This document shows positions 8,868 to 16,885 of a DNA stretch of 64,000 nt, piece by piece. The notes beneath the pieces were generated by a model. That model was not told the origin of the DNA. It saw nothing but the letters and a program-made list of their open reading frames with translations, and ran no database searches. The position numbers and the translations under genes are program-made. The first letter of the stretch is position 1. The number at the start of each line of letters is the position of its first letter. The stretch is from the NCBI GenBank assembly GCA_026125795.1, contig JAHCKM010000002.1, positions 434,001 through 498,000 of the forward strand, given 5' to 3'. This DNA is from Burkholderiaceae bacterium. Lineage in GTDB: Bacteria > Pseudomonadota > Gammaproteobacteria > Burkholderiales > Burkholderiaceae_C.

Positions 8868-9776
8868 TCAGCCGCTGCGCAGCGAGGCGCCGATGCGCGC
8901 CAGCGCGGCCTCGATGTCGGTGCCCAGCGGCACCGCGGCCGCGGCGACCAGCCGGTCGCGCTGGTGCACCGCCACCGGGCCGCCGACGAACACCGGCACC
9001 TTCGCCGCGGCGACCAGTTGCGCCAGCGGCGGCCCCGTCACGTCGGGCGCCACGGTGTGCGTGCCCGACAGCACCAGCGCGCGCGCCTGGGTGCGGTGCG
9101 CGACGTACGCCAGTTCGGCCAACGGCATGTCCGCGCCCAGCAGCACCACGCGGTAGCCGTGCTCGTGCGCCGCCAGTGCGAACACGAAGGCGCCGACCTC
9201 ATGGTGTTCGCCGGGCAGGCACGCCACGATCAGCCGGGGACCGTCGGCCGCGCCGCCGCGGTGATGAAAGCGCGCGCCGAGCTTGTTGCGCAGGTAGACC
9301 GACAGGAAGTGCTCCTCGGCCACGCCGCCCACACGCGCACGCCAGCGCTGCCCGAGCTCGATCAGCAGCGGCAGCAGCGCGTCGCGCGTGACGCGTTCGA
9401 TCGGGTGCAGCGCCAGCAACTCGTCGTAGACCTGGTCGAGTGCGAACTCGTCGAAACGCTCAATGGCGGCCAGCATGCGCGCGCGCTGCTGCGCCCACGG
9501 CGTGCTGCTGCGTGACGCCGCACGCGCCGGCGCGGCGCCGCCGAGCGCGTCGCGCACCCGGCCGATCGCCACCCCGCGCTGCACCAGCGCAAGCGCGCGC
9601 TGCAGCGTGTCGATGTCGGCCTGCGTGTACATGCGGCGGCCCGAGGCCGTGCGCTGCGGCTCGACAAGGCGGTAGCGGCGCTCCCAGGCGCGCAGCGTGA
9701 CCGGGTTGACGCCGGTCAGCGCGCACACGGTGCGGATCGGAAACACCGCGTCGGCCGGGCTGCGAGAGGAGGTCAT
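8868..9776 (-). CDS. litR: LitR/CarH-type MerR regulator with cobalamin-binding photoreceptor domain
   Basis: 302 residues. The N-terminus (about 12-78) is a MerR helix-turn-helix (TVCALTGVNPVTLRAWERRY, then SGRRMYTQADIDTLQ). A helical domain follows with the W-x9-EH light-sensing motif (Trp145, Glu155-His156). The C-terminal Rossmann-like B12 domain has E-x-H-x-x-G (Glu190, His192, Gly195), where the His is the predicted lower cobalt ligand. This set defines the CarH/LitR group, tetrameric repressors that bind adenosylcobalamin in the dark and release DNA on illumination. The gene is divergent from two fasciclin-domain genes, and the intervening 114 bp contain 11-bp-spaced TGTACA-like elements, so autoregulation and light control of the neighbour are likely inferences. 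No carotenoid or photolyase genes are nearby. Confidence 0.88.
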   Translation of the reverse strand: MTSSRSPADAVFPIRTVCALTGVNPVTLRAWERRYRLVEPQRTASGRRMYTQADIDTLQRALALVQRGVAIGRVRDALGGAAPARAASRSSTPWAQQRARMLAAIERFDEFALDQVYDELLALHPIERVTRDALLPLLIELGQRWRARVGGVAEEHFLSVYLRNKLGARFHHRGGAADGPRLIVACLPGEHHEVGAFVFALAAHEHGYRVVLLGADMPLAELAYVAHRTQARALVLSGTHTVAPDVTGPPLAQLVAAAKVPVFVGGPVAVHQRDRLVAAAAVPLGTDIEAALARIGASLRSG

Positions 9777-9785
9777 GCCGGTTTC

Positions 9786-9813
9786 GCTACAAAAGTTGTA
9801 CGAATAATGTACA
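9786..9813. promoter_or_regulatory. putative LitR/CarH operator, three 11-bp repeats
   Basis: Hexamers GCTACA (9786), TGTACG (9797) and TGTACA (9808) recur every 11 bp, starting 10 bases upstream of the litR-like ATG. CarH operators are known to consist of 11-bp direct repeats contacted by successive DNA-binding domains, so spacing and position fit. The site would cover the regulator's own promoter. Confidence 0.6.
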
Positions 9814-9863
9814 CAATGATGGCATGGATGGACTTCGCGATTGAAATGTCCTGTCAGAGAAGT

Positions 9864-9880
9864 TGTTCAGACCTTGTACA
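9864..9880. promoter_or_regulatory. second TGTnCA pair before the fasciclin gene
   Basis: TGTTCA at 9864 and TGTACA at 9875 have the same 11-bp spacing as the array at 9786-9813. The pair ends at the ribosome-binding site of the fasciclin lipoprotein. Repressor bound here would block its transcript; only two repeats are clear. Confidence 0.45.
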
Positions 9881-9890
9881 GGAGATCGCG

Positions 9891-10868
9891 ATGAAACCAT
9901 GGATTCGATGGCTCGCGGCGCTCGGCGCCGTGACCGTGCTGGCTGCCTGCGGCGGCGGCGACGACGATCCGCCCCCGCCACCGGCCCCGGGCACCTTGGC
10001 CCAGGAGGCCTCGGCGCGCGGCTTCACGGCACTGGTGGCCGCGGCCGACAAGGCGGGCCTGGTGGGGGCGCTTTCCAGCGCCTCGTCGAGCCTGACCGTG
10101 TTCGCGCCCACCGACGCGGCCTTCGCCACGCTGGCGAGCCGTCTCGGCTTTTCCAGCGCGACCGCGATGGTCAACGCGCTCGACGCGGCCACGCTGTCCA
10201 AGATCCTGCAGTACCACGTGCTGCCGACGCGCCAGCAGGCGAGCGATCTGTCCGCCGGCGCGGCGACGCGCGACACGTTGTACGAGTTCGAGGGTGCCGC
10301 GGCGACGCTGGCGCTGTCCACCACGGGCGGCGTGCGCATCACCGACGAGGTGCTGAACCAGGCCACGGTGACCGCCGCCGACGTGCCGGCCAGCAACGGC
10401 GTGATCCACGTGATCGACCGCGTGCTCGTGCCGCCGGGTGTGCTCAGCGTCGTGCAGATGGCGCAGGCCAACCCGTCGTTCAGCGTGCTGGTGCAGGCCG
10501 TGACCACGGCCAACCTGGCCGGCACGCTCGGCGGCGCCGGTCCGTTCACGGTGTTCGCACCGACCGACACGGCCTTCGCGGCGACGCTGAACGAGCTGTC
10601 GTTGACGGCGGCGCAACTCTTGGCCAGCCCCGACCTCGCCGCCATCCTCACCTACCACGTGGTGGCCGGCGACCTGCGTGCCGCCGACGTGGCGGCGCTG
10701 CCCAAGCCCGCCGCCGTGACCACGGTGCAGGGCGGCACCTTCACCGTCGACGCGGCGCTGGCGATCACCGACGGCCGCAGCCGCACCGCGAACCTCGCGG
10801 GGACCGACATCGTTGCGAGCAACGGCGTCATCCACGTGATCGACAACGTGATCCTGCCGGCGCCGTGA
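9891..10868 (+). CDS. fasciclin (FAS1) domain lipoprotein, two FAS1 repeats
   Basis: 325 residues from the ATG at 9891, chosen for AGGAGA six bases upstream and because it opens into a lipoprotein signal (lipobox LAAC, Cys about residue 20, then GGGDDD and a proline run). Two FAS1 domains follow (about 35-180 and 185-323); each has FTVFAPTD- or LTVFAPTD-type and YHV motifs and ends [12 protein letters not shown]. Bacterial FAS1 proteins are surface or periplasmic adhesion or binding modules. The aspartates after the lipobox Cys may influence membrane sorting. It is followed at 44 bp by a second FAS1 gene and is divergent from the litR-like gene, so light-responsive expression is plausible. 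Confidence 0.88.
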   Translation: MKPWIRWLAALGAVTVLAACGGGDDDPPPPPAPGTLAQEASARGFTALVAAADKAGLVGALSSASSSLTVFAPTDAAFATLASRLGFSSATAMVNALDAATLSKILQYHVLPTRQQASDLSAGAATRDTLYEFEGAAATLALSTTGGVRITDEVLNQATVTAADVPASNGVIHVIDRVLVPPGVLSVVQMAQANPSFSVLVQAVTTANLAGTLGGAGPFTVFAPTDTAFAATLNELSLTAAQLLASPDLAAILTYHVVAGDLRAADVAALPKPAAVTTVQGGTFTVDAALAITDGRSRTANLAGTDIVASNGVIHVIDNVILPAP

Positions 10869-10912
10869 CCGTTCCCGTTCTCTCACCCACCCTCAACCCA
10901 AGGAGTACTTCC

Positions 10913-11365
10913 ATGAAGACCATGATTGCCGGTATTGCACTGTCGTTGGCCGCGTTCGCCGCTCAGGCCAAGGACATCGTCGACACCGCCGTCGATGCGG
11001 GCAAGTTCAAGACCCTGGCCAGCGCACTGCAGGCCGCCGGGCTGGTCGATACGCTGAAGGGCGCCGGACCGTTCACCGTGTTCGCGCCCACGGACGAAGC
11101 GTTCGCCAAGATCCCGAAGGCGCAGCTCGACGCGCTGCTGGCCGACAAGGCCAAGCTGACCGCGGTGCTCACCTACCACGTGGTGCCGGGCACCGTGCTG
11201 TCCAAGGACGTCAAGGCCGGCAAGGTCAAGACCGTGCAGGGCAGCGAGTTGACGGTCACCACCAGCGGTGGCGTGGCAGTCGATGGCGCCAAGGTCAGCG
11301 CCGCCGACATCGTGGCCAGCAACGGCGTCATCCACGTGATCGACAGCGTCGTGCTGCCGAAGTGA
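10913..11365 (+). CDS. secreted single-domain fasciclin protein
   Basis: 150 residues with AAGGAG before the ATG. A typical signal peptide with predicted cleavage after AFAAQA is followed by one FAS1 domain ([36 protein letters not shown]). The protein is probably periplasmic or extracellular. It is co-directional with the FAS1 lipoprotein and 44 bp downstream, so they likely share one transcript. The paired layout, one anchored and one soluble copy, suggests duplication of the second FAS1 domain of the upstream gene. Confidence 0.88.
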   Translation: MKTMIAGIALSLAAFAAQAKDIVDTAVDAGKFKTLASALQAAGLVDTLKGAGPFTVFAPTDEAFAKIPKAQLDALLADKAKLTAVLTYHVVPGTVLSKDVKAGKVKTVQGSELTVTTSGGVAVDGAKVSAADIVASNGVIHVIDSVVLPK

Positions 11366-11377
11366 CCCGCGCGTGGC

Positions 11378-11399
11378 CCGGGGCCTGCACCGGCCCCGG
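11378..11399. terminator. hairpin between convergent genes
   Basis: CCGGGGCC-TGCACC-GGCCCCGG is a perfect 8-bp stem with a 6-base loop, filling the 34-bp gap between the FAS1 operon and the convergent DapA-family gene. It lacks a T-tract on either side, so a bidirectional terminator or stabilising structure is inferred from position and stem strength. Confidence 0.5.
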
Positions 11400-12323
11400 T
11401 CAGCGCCCCCAGCGCAGCACCAGCGGATCGAGCCGGCGCGCGGTGCGCATCAGACCTTCGCGCACCGCCGGGTGCATCGGCGGAAACGGATGGCGCGGCG
11501 CGTCGCACGCGATCACGCCGCCTTCTTTCATCAACGCCTTGGCCGCCAGCAGACCGCACTGGCGGTTCTCCACGTTGATCAGCGGCAGCCAGCGCTGGTA
11601 GTGGTCGAACGCCTCGTCGGCGCGTCCGGCGGCATACGCATCGACGATCCTGCGCATGCCATCGGGATAACCCGCGCCGGTCATCGCGCCGGTGGCGCCG
11701 GCCTCGAGATCGGGCAGCAGCGTGATGCCTTCTTCGCCGTCCCACGGGCCTTCGATGGCGTCGCCGCCCAGGCGGATCAGCTCGCGCAGCTTGGCCGCCG
11801 CGCCGGCGGTCTCGATCTTGAAGTACGACACCTGCTCGATCTCGCGCGCCATACGCGCCAGCAGGGCCGCACTCAGCACCGTGCCGCTGACCGGTGCGTC
11901 CTGGATCATGACGGGAATCGAGATCGCGTCGGACAGGCGCTGGAAGTATTCGACGATGGCGCCTTCGGGCACGCGGATCGTCGCGCCGTGATAGGGCGGC
12001 ATCACCATCACCATCGCCGCGCCGAGCGCCTGCGCGCGGCGTGAGCGCTCGATGGTGAGCCTGGAGCTGAAGTGCGTGGTGGTCACGATCACCGGCACGC
12101 GGCCGGCCACGTGCTCGATGATCGTGCGCGCCAGCAGCTCGCGCTCGTCGTCGGCCAGCACGAACTGCTCGGAGAAGTTGGCCAGGATGCAGATGCCCTG
12201 CGAGCCGGCATCGATCATGAAGTCGATGCAGCGCTTCTGGCTCGCCAGGTCGAGCTCGCCGGCGTCGGTGAAGGTGGTGGGGGCGACCGGAAAGACACCG
12301 CGGTAGCGGGGATTCGAAGGCAT
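11400..12323 (-). CDS. DapA/NanA-family dehydratase or aldolase, probably 2-keto-3-deoxy sugar acid
   Basis: 307 residues with AGGAG upstream. A TIM-barrel class I lyase of the dihydrodipicolinate synthase family, with the Schiff-base lysine at about Lys169 (VSYFKIETA). The usual YNxP motif reads QDAP, so the canonical active-site Tyr is absent; this argues against true DapA and fits sugar-acid members such as 2-keto-3-deoxy-L-arabonate dehydratase. It is divergent from an SDR and an SMP-30 lactonase, a combination typical of non-phosphorylative aldose oxidation. A sugar-acid dehydratase of the IlvD type, needed for a full route, is not in this window. The substrate sugar is undetermined. Confidence 0.75.
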   Translation of the reverse strand: MPSNPRYRGVFPVAPTTFTDAGELDLASQKRCIDFMIDAGSQGICILANFSEQFVLADDERELLARTIIEHVAGRVPVIVTTTHFSSRLTIERSRRAQALGAAMVMVMPPYHGATIRVPEGAIVEYFQRLSDAISIPVMIQDAPVSGTVLSAALLARMAREIEQVSYFKIETAGAAAKLRELIRLGGDAIEGPWDGEEGITLLPDLEAGATGAMTGAGYPDGMRRIVDAYAAGRADEAFDHYQRWLPLINVENRQCGLLAAKALMKEGGVIACDAPRHPFPPMHPAVREGLMRTARRLDPLVLRWGR

Positions 12324-12348
12324 GGCCTGCTCCTGGGGCGCGGTTCGG

Positions 12349-12386
12349 AAGGTCCTAAAGTATCGCCAAACCCGCCATCGGACCTT
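12349..12386. promoter_or_regulatory. inverted repeat in divergent sugar-gene promoter region
   Basis: AAGGTCC at 12349-12355 and GGACCTT at 12380-12386 are perfect arms 24 bases apart, inside the 65-bp gap between the DapA-family gene and the SDR. The right arm ends 2 bases before the SDR start codon, which has no clear Shine-Dalgarno. It could be an operator serving both genes. Confidence 0.35.
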
Positions 12387-12388
12387 TT

Positions 12389-13156
12389 ATGCCTTTGCTT
12401 GCCCAATATCCCAGCCTCGCCGACCGCGTCGTGCTGATCACCGGTGGCGCCACCGGCATCGGCGAGACCCTGGTCGAGCAGTTCGTCGCACAGGGCGCGC
12501 GCGTCGGCTTCGTGGACATCGACGCGGCCCATGGCGAGGCGCTGGCGCAGCGGCTCGCGCCCGGCGCGAAGACCGTGCCGCTGTTCGTGCACGCCGACCT
12601 CACCGACACGCCGGAGCTGCAGCGCGCGATCGAGCGCGTGCGCGCGCAACTGGGGCCCATCGCCGTGCTGCTCAACAACGCGGCCAACGACCAGCGCCAC
12701 AAGGTCGAGGACACCACGCCGCAGAGCTGGGACGCCGGCATCGCGGTGAACCTGAAGCACCAGTTCTTCGCCGCGCAGGCGGTGTTCACCGACATGAAGG
12801 CCGCCGGCGGCGGCTCGATCGTCAACTTTGGCTCGATCAGCTGGAAGCTCAAGCAAGGCGGCATGCCGGTCTACACCACCGCCAAGTCGGCGGTGCAGGG
12901 CCTGACGCGCAGCCTGGCGCGCGACTTCGGGCCGTTCAACATCCGCGTCAACACGCTGGTGCCGGGCTGGGTCATGACCGAGAAGCAGAAGCGCCTGTGG
13001 TTCGACGCACAGGCCGAGGCCGAGCGCAGCCGCACCCAGTGCATCGACCGCGAGCTGATGCCGATCCACATCGCCAGCATGGCGCTGTTCCTGGCCGCCG
13101 ACGACAGCGCGATGTGCACCGCGCAGGACTTCATCGTCGATGGAGGGTGGTCGTGA
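12389..13156 (+). CDS. short-chain dehydrogenase/reductase, probable aldose dehydrogenase
   Basis: 255 residues. Classical SDR features are TGGATGIG (about 18-25), NNAA (about 96-99), catalytic Ser149, Tyr162 and Lys166 (YTTAK), and PGWVMTE after the active site. The Asp at 43-45 in FVDID suggests NAD preference. The enzyme probably oxidises an aldose to the lactone hydrolysed by the next gene, whose GTG start overlaps its TGA. No strong ribosome-binding site precedes the ATG. The sugar (for example arabinose, galactose or fucose) cannot be decided. Confidence 0.85.
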   Translation: MPLLAQYPSLADRVVLITGGATGIGETLVEQFVAQGARVGFVDIDAAHGEALAQRLAPGAKTVPLFVHADLTDTPELQRAIERVRAQLGPIAVLLNNAANDQRHKVEDTTPQSWDAGIAVNLKHQFFAAQAVFTDMKAAGGGSIVNFGSISWKLKQGGMPVYTTAKSAVQGLTRSLARDFGPFNIRVNTLVPGWVMTEKQKRLWFDAQAEAERSRTQCIDRELMPIHIASMALFLAADDSAMCTAQDFIVDGGWS

Positions 13157-14052
13157 CGGCTGCACCGCGTGCGATGCACGCGGTGCGCTGCATCTGGCCG
13201 GCCGAAGCGCAGCTCGGCGAGGGCACGCTGTGGTCGGTGCGCGAGCAGGCGCTGTATTGGGTGGACATCCTCGGCAAGCGATTGCACCGCTGCCGCGCCG
13301 ACGGCAGCGAGCGCGCGAGCTGGTCGTTTGACGAGGAGATCTCGGCGCTGGCCGAACGCGCGAGCGGCCCCGGACTCATCGTCACGCTGCGGCGCGGCTT
13401 TGCGCGGTTCGATCCGGCGCGCGGCACGCCGCCCGCGTATCTGCACCAGCCCGCCCAAGAGCCCGGCGCCAACCGCTTCAACGACGGCAAGTGCGACGCG
13501 CGCGGCCGCTTCTGGGGCGGCACGATGGATTTCGACTGTGTCGCGCCGACCGGCGCGTTCTACATGTACGAGTCAAGCGACCGCTGCGCGCGCCACGAGC
13601 TCGGCTTTGCGGTGACCAACGGGCCGGCCTGGAGCCTCGACGGCCGGACGATGTTCATCAACGACACCGTCAACGGCAGCGTGTTCGCCTGGGACTTCGA
13701 TGCCGACCGCGGTGCGTTGTCGAACCGGCGCCTGTGGTTGCGCTACTCGCCCGACGACGGCCTGCCCGACGGGATGACACTCGACGCGCAGGGCCGTTTG
13801 TGGATCGCGCACTGGGGCGGGCGCTGCGTCACCGCGCACGACGTGTCGGACGCGACGGAACTGCAGCGCGTCGAGCTGCCGGTGAGCCAGGTCACCAACG
13901 TGGCTTTCGGTGGGCCCGATCTGCGCACGCTGTTCATCAGCAGCGCGCGCGTGGGCCTCACGCCGGCTCAGCTCGAGGCGGAGCCGCTCGCCGGCGGCTT
14001 GTTCGCGCTCGACATGCCGACGCCGGGCTTGCCGGCCGCGCTATTCGGTTGA
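13153..14052 (+). CDS. SMP-30/gluconolactonase family sugar lactonase
   Basis: 299 residues from a GTG at 13153 that overlaps the SDR stop (GTGA), with GGAGGG six bases before it; an in-frame ATG at 13174 is the alternative. This beta-propeller metal lactonase has the family residues in LGEGTLW (Glu), FAVTNGPAWS (Asn) and LPDGMTLDAQG (Asp), and also NRFNDGKCDARGRFWGGTMD. It should hydrolyse the aldonolactone made by the coupled SDR. The overlap implies stoichiometric synthesis. It ends 9 bp from the convergent MATE gene. Confidence 0.88.
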   Translation: MTAAPRAMHAVRCIWPAEAQLGEGTLWSVREQALYWVDILGKRLHRCRADGSERASWSFDEEISALAERASGPGLIVTLRRGFARFDPARGTPPAYLHQPAQEPGANRFNDGKCDARGRFWGGTMDFDCVAPTGAFYMYESSDRCARHELGFAVTNGPAWSLDGRTMFINDTVNGSVFAWDFDADRGALSNRRLWLRYSPDDGLPDGMTLDAQGRLWIAHWGGRCVTAHDVSDATELQRVELPVSQVTNVAFGGPDLRTLFISSARVGLTPAQLEAEPLAGGLFALDMPTPGLPAALFG

Positions 14053-14060
14053 CCGGCGCA

Positions 14061-15491
14061 CTACACCTGCGCCGTCTTCCACTTGCCGCGCGTGAACAGC
14101 CACAGCGTGAACAGCCCGACCGACGTCTCCGAGACGAACACGCCCCAGAACACGCCGGTGTGCTGCCAGTCCAGCGACACCGCGAGCCAGTAGCACAGCG
14201 GGATCTGGATCAGCCAGAAGAACACCAGGTTGATCCAGGTCGGCGTGGCGGTGTCGCCGGCGCCGTTGAACGCCTGCACCGAGACCATCCACCAGCCGTA
14301 GACGAAGTACGAATACGACAGGATGCGCAGCCATTCGCCGCCGATGGCGATCACCTGTGGATCGTCGGTGAAGATGCCGATCAGCGGGTCGTGGAGGAAG
14401 AAGAACGCCACCGACACGCCGAGCGTGAACGCCATGTTGTACCAGCCGATGCGCCACACCGCGCTTTCAGCCCGGCCCGGCTCCTTGGCGCCGAGGTTCT
14501 GCCCCACCAGCGTGGCCGCGGCATTGGACATGCCCCAGGCCGGCATCAGCGTGAACATCATGATGCGGATCGCGATGGTCGCGGCGGCGACCGCCTCGCT
14601 GCCGATCGCCGCCAGGATGCGCATCAGGAAGATCCACGACGTCATCGCCACGATCATCTGGCCGATGCCGCCCAGCGACGTGCGCACGATGTTGAGCAGG
14701 ATCGTGCCGCGCCAGACCAGTTGCGTGGCGAGCACGCGGATGTGCTTGCCGCCGTGGAACAGGATCCACAGCTGCATCAGCACGCCCGCGCCGCGGCCGA
14801 TGACCGTGGCGATGGCCGCGCCTTCGATGCCCAGCGCAGGGATCGGTCCGAAGCCGAAGATCAGCATCGGATCCAGCACGATGTTCAGCCCGTTGGCGAC
14901 CCACAGCACGCGCATTGCGACGGCCGCATCGCCGGCGCCGCGGAAGATCGCGTTGATGACGAACAGCAGCATGATCACGGCGTTGCTGCCGAGCATCCAT
15001 TGCATGTAGCGGTAGCCGTGCTCCAGGGTCCAGGCATCGGCGCCCATCAGCCGCAGCAGGTCCTGGGCCCAGACGATTCCGGCGATGGCGAACGGCACCG
15101 ACATCAACAGCGCGACGAAGATCGCCTGCACCGCCGTGACCGCGGCTTCTTCGTGCTTCTGCTCGCCGATGCGTCGCGCGATGATGGCCGTAACCCCCAT
15201 CGTCAGCCCGATGGCGATCGAGTACAGCAGGAACAGGAAGCTTTCGGTCAATCCAACCGTCGCCACCGCCGACGAGCCGAGCTTGGCGACGAAATACACG
15301 TCGACCACCGCAAACGTCGACTCCAGCACCAGTTCCAGCACCATCGGCACCGCGAGCAGGAACACCGCGCGGCGCAGCGGGATCTTGGTGTAGTCGGCGC
15401 CGGTGCCGCGGATGGCCTCGCGCAGCTCGGCCCACATGGACGGGGCGGGCGCCGGCGGGTGGGCCACCGCATTGGAAGCATCGGTCTGCAT
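14061..15491 (-). CDS. MATE family efflux transporter
   Basis: 476 residues from the ATG at 15489-15491. About 12 transmembrane helices in two homologous halves are visible; the first half begins near IPLRRAVFLLAVPMVLELV and the second near GTILLNIVRTSLGGIGQMI. The family exports cationic drugs or metabolites in exchange for sodium or protons. The open frame extends another 26 residues upstream, but those look like untranslated sequence and sit in the divergent gap with the acyl-CoA dehydrogenase. No regulator is adjacent, and the substrate is unknown. Confidence 0.88.
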   Translation of the reverse strand: MQTDASNAVAHPPAPAPSMWAELREAIRGTGADYTKIPLRRAVFLLAVPMVLELVLESTFAVVDVYFVAKLGSSAVATVGLTESFLFLLYSIAIGLTMGVTAIIARRIGEQKHEEAAVTAVQAIFVALLMSVPFAIAGIVWAQDLLRLMGADAWTLEHGYRYMQWMLGSNAVIMLLFVINAIFRGAGDAAVAMRVLWVANGLNIVLDPMLIFGFGPIPALGIEGAAIATVIGRGAGVLMQLWILFHGGKHIRVLATQLVWRGTILLNIVRTSLGGIGQMIVAMTSWIFLMRILAAIGSEAVAAATIAIRIMMFTLMPAWGMSNAAATLVGQNLGAKEPGRAESAVWRIGWYNMAFTLGVSVAFFFLHDPLIGIFTDDPQVIAIGGEWLRILSYSYFVYGWWMVSVQAFNGAGDTATPTWINLVFFWLIQIPLCYWLAVSLDWQHTGVFWGVFVSETSVGLFTLWLFTRGKWKTAQV

Positions 15492-15625
15492 GGGAGGGTC
15501 ACCTGTTGCGGCCGTGTGGCCGCCCGTTGCATGGACGACGAACCGGGGTCTGCCGATTCGACAGGGCACACGATACGGGCTGCGCCACCGATACTTGTGG
15601 CGTGCCCGTCACAACCCCTTGCGCC

Positions 15626-16819
15626 ATGTTCGACCTGCCGCCGCGCCCCGAGTACTTCAGTGCCGATCACGAGGCGTTTCGCGCCGCCGTGCGGCGTTTC
15701 GTCGATGCCGAGATCGCGCCGCACGTCCATGCGTGGGACGAGGCCGGCACGTTTCCCCGCGCGTTGTACCGCCGCGCGGCCGAGGTCGGCATCACGGCCA
15801 TCGGCTACCCCGAGGCGCTCGGCGGCACGCCGGCCGACGTGTTCTTCAGCATCGCGGCGGCCGAGGAGATCGCGCGCGCCGGCTGCGGCGGCGTGCAGGC
15901 CAGCCTGGGGTCGCACGGCATCGCGCTGCCGCCGGTGGTCGCGCACGGCAGCACGGCGTTGCAGCAGCGCGTGGTGCCGCCGGTGCTGCGCGGCGAGAAG
16001 ATCGCGGCGCTTTGCATCACCGAGCCCGGCGGCGGCTCCGACGTGGCGGCGCTCAAGACCACCGCGCGGCGCGACGGCGATCACTACGTAGTCAACGGCG
16101 AGAAGACCTTCATCACGTCGGGACTGCGTGCCGACTTTCTCACCGTGGCGGTGCGCACCGATCCGGCCAACGGGGGCCCGGGCGGCCTGCCCAACAAGGG
16201 GCCTGCCGGCCTGTCGCTGCTCGTGATCGACGGCGACACGCCGGGCCTGCAGCGCACCGAGCTGAAGAAGATGGGCTGGTGGAGCAGCGACACCGCGCAC
16301 TTGAGCTTTACCGATTGCCGCGTGCCGGTGGAGAACCGCGTCGGCGCCGAAGGGGACGGCTTCAAGGCCATCATGCACAACTTCAACCACGAGCGACTGA
16401 TGATGGCGGCGATGGCCTGCAGCTACGGCGAGGCTTGCACGCAAGAGGCGCTCGACTGGGCGCGCCAGCGCAAGACGTTCGGCGCGGCGTTGTCGGAGCG
16501 GCAGGTGATCCGGCACAAGCTGGTCGACATGGCGGCGCGGGTGGAGGCGGCGCGCGCCGTGGTGTACGACCTGGCGCATCGGCTCGAGCACGGTCTGGGC
16601 GATCGCAACGCACTGGTGGCGCGCACCTGCATGGCCAAGGTGCTGGCCACGCAGGCGATGCAGTTCTGCGCCGACGCCGCGGTGCAGATCCTCGGCGGCA
16701 TGGGCTACATGCGCGGCACCCGGAGCGAGCGGCTGTATCGCGAGGCCAAGGTCATGATGATCGGCGGCGGCTCCGAGGAGATCATGAAGGACTTGGCGGC
16801 GCGCCAGCTGGGCGTGTGA
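15626..16819 (+). CDS. acyl-CoA dehydrogenase
   Basis: 397 residues. A FAD-dependent acyl-CoA alpha,beta-dehydrogenase with the signatures ALCITEPGGGSD (about 128-139), GEKTFITSG and LQILGGMGYMR-type C-terminus. At the place where medium-chain enzymes carry the catalytic Glu (YEGT) this protein has IGGGSEEIM, but Glu256 in NHERLMMAA matches the alternative catalytic Glu of isovaleryl- and long-chain acyl-CoA dehydrogenases. It therefore probably acts on branched or long-chain acyl-CoA. It stands alone between a divergent MATE gene and the KaiC-like gene, with no thiolase or hydratase nearby. Confidence 0.9.
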   Translation: MFDLPPRPEYFSADHEAFRAAVRRFVDAEIAPHVHAWDEAGTFPRALYRRAAEVGITAIGYPEALGGTPADVFFSIAAAEEIARAGCGGVQASLGSHGIALPPVVAHGSTALQQRVVPPVLRGEKIAALCITEPGGGSDVAALKTTARRDGDHYVVNGEKTFITSGLRADFLTVAVRTDPANGGPGGLPNKGPAGLSLLVIDGDTPGLQRTELKKMGWWSSDTAHLSFTDCRVPVENRVGAEGDGFKAIMHNFNHERLMMAAMACSYGEACTQEALDWARQRKTFGAALSERQVIRHKLVDMAARVEAARAVVYDLAHRLEHGLGDRNALVARTCMAKVLATQAMQFCADAAVQILGGMGYMRGTRSERLYREAKVMMIGGGSEEIMKDLAARQLGV

Positions 16820-16885
16820 GCGGGCGGCCGGGCATGCCGTTTGCCAGCGCAGCGGCAGGTGTGGTGCCCACCTGGGCGAGGATCG

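Noticed and set aside
11400-12323. dapA for lysine biosynthesis.
   Set aside because: The active-site YNxP motif is QDAP and the neighbours are sugar-oxidation genes.
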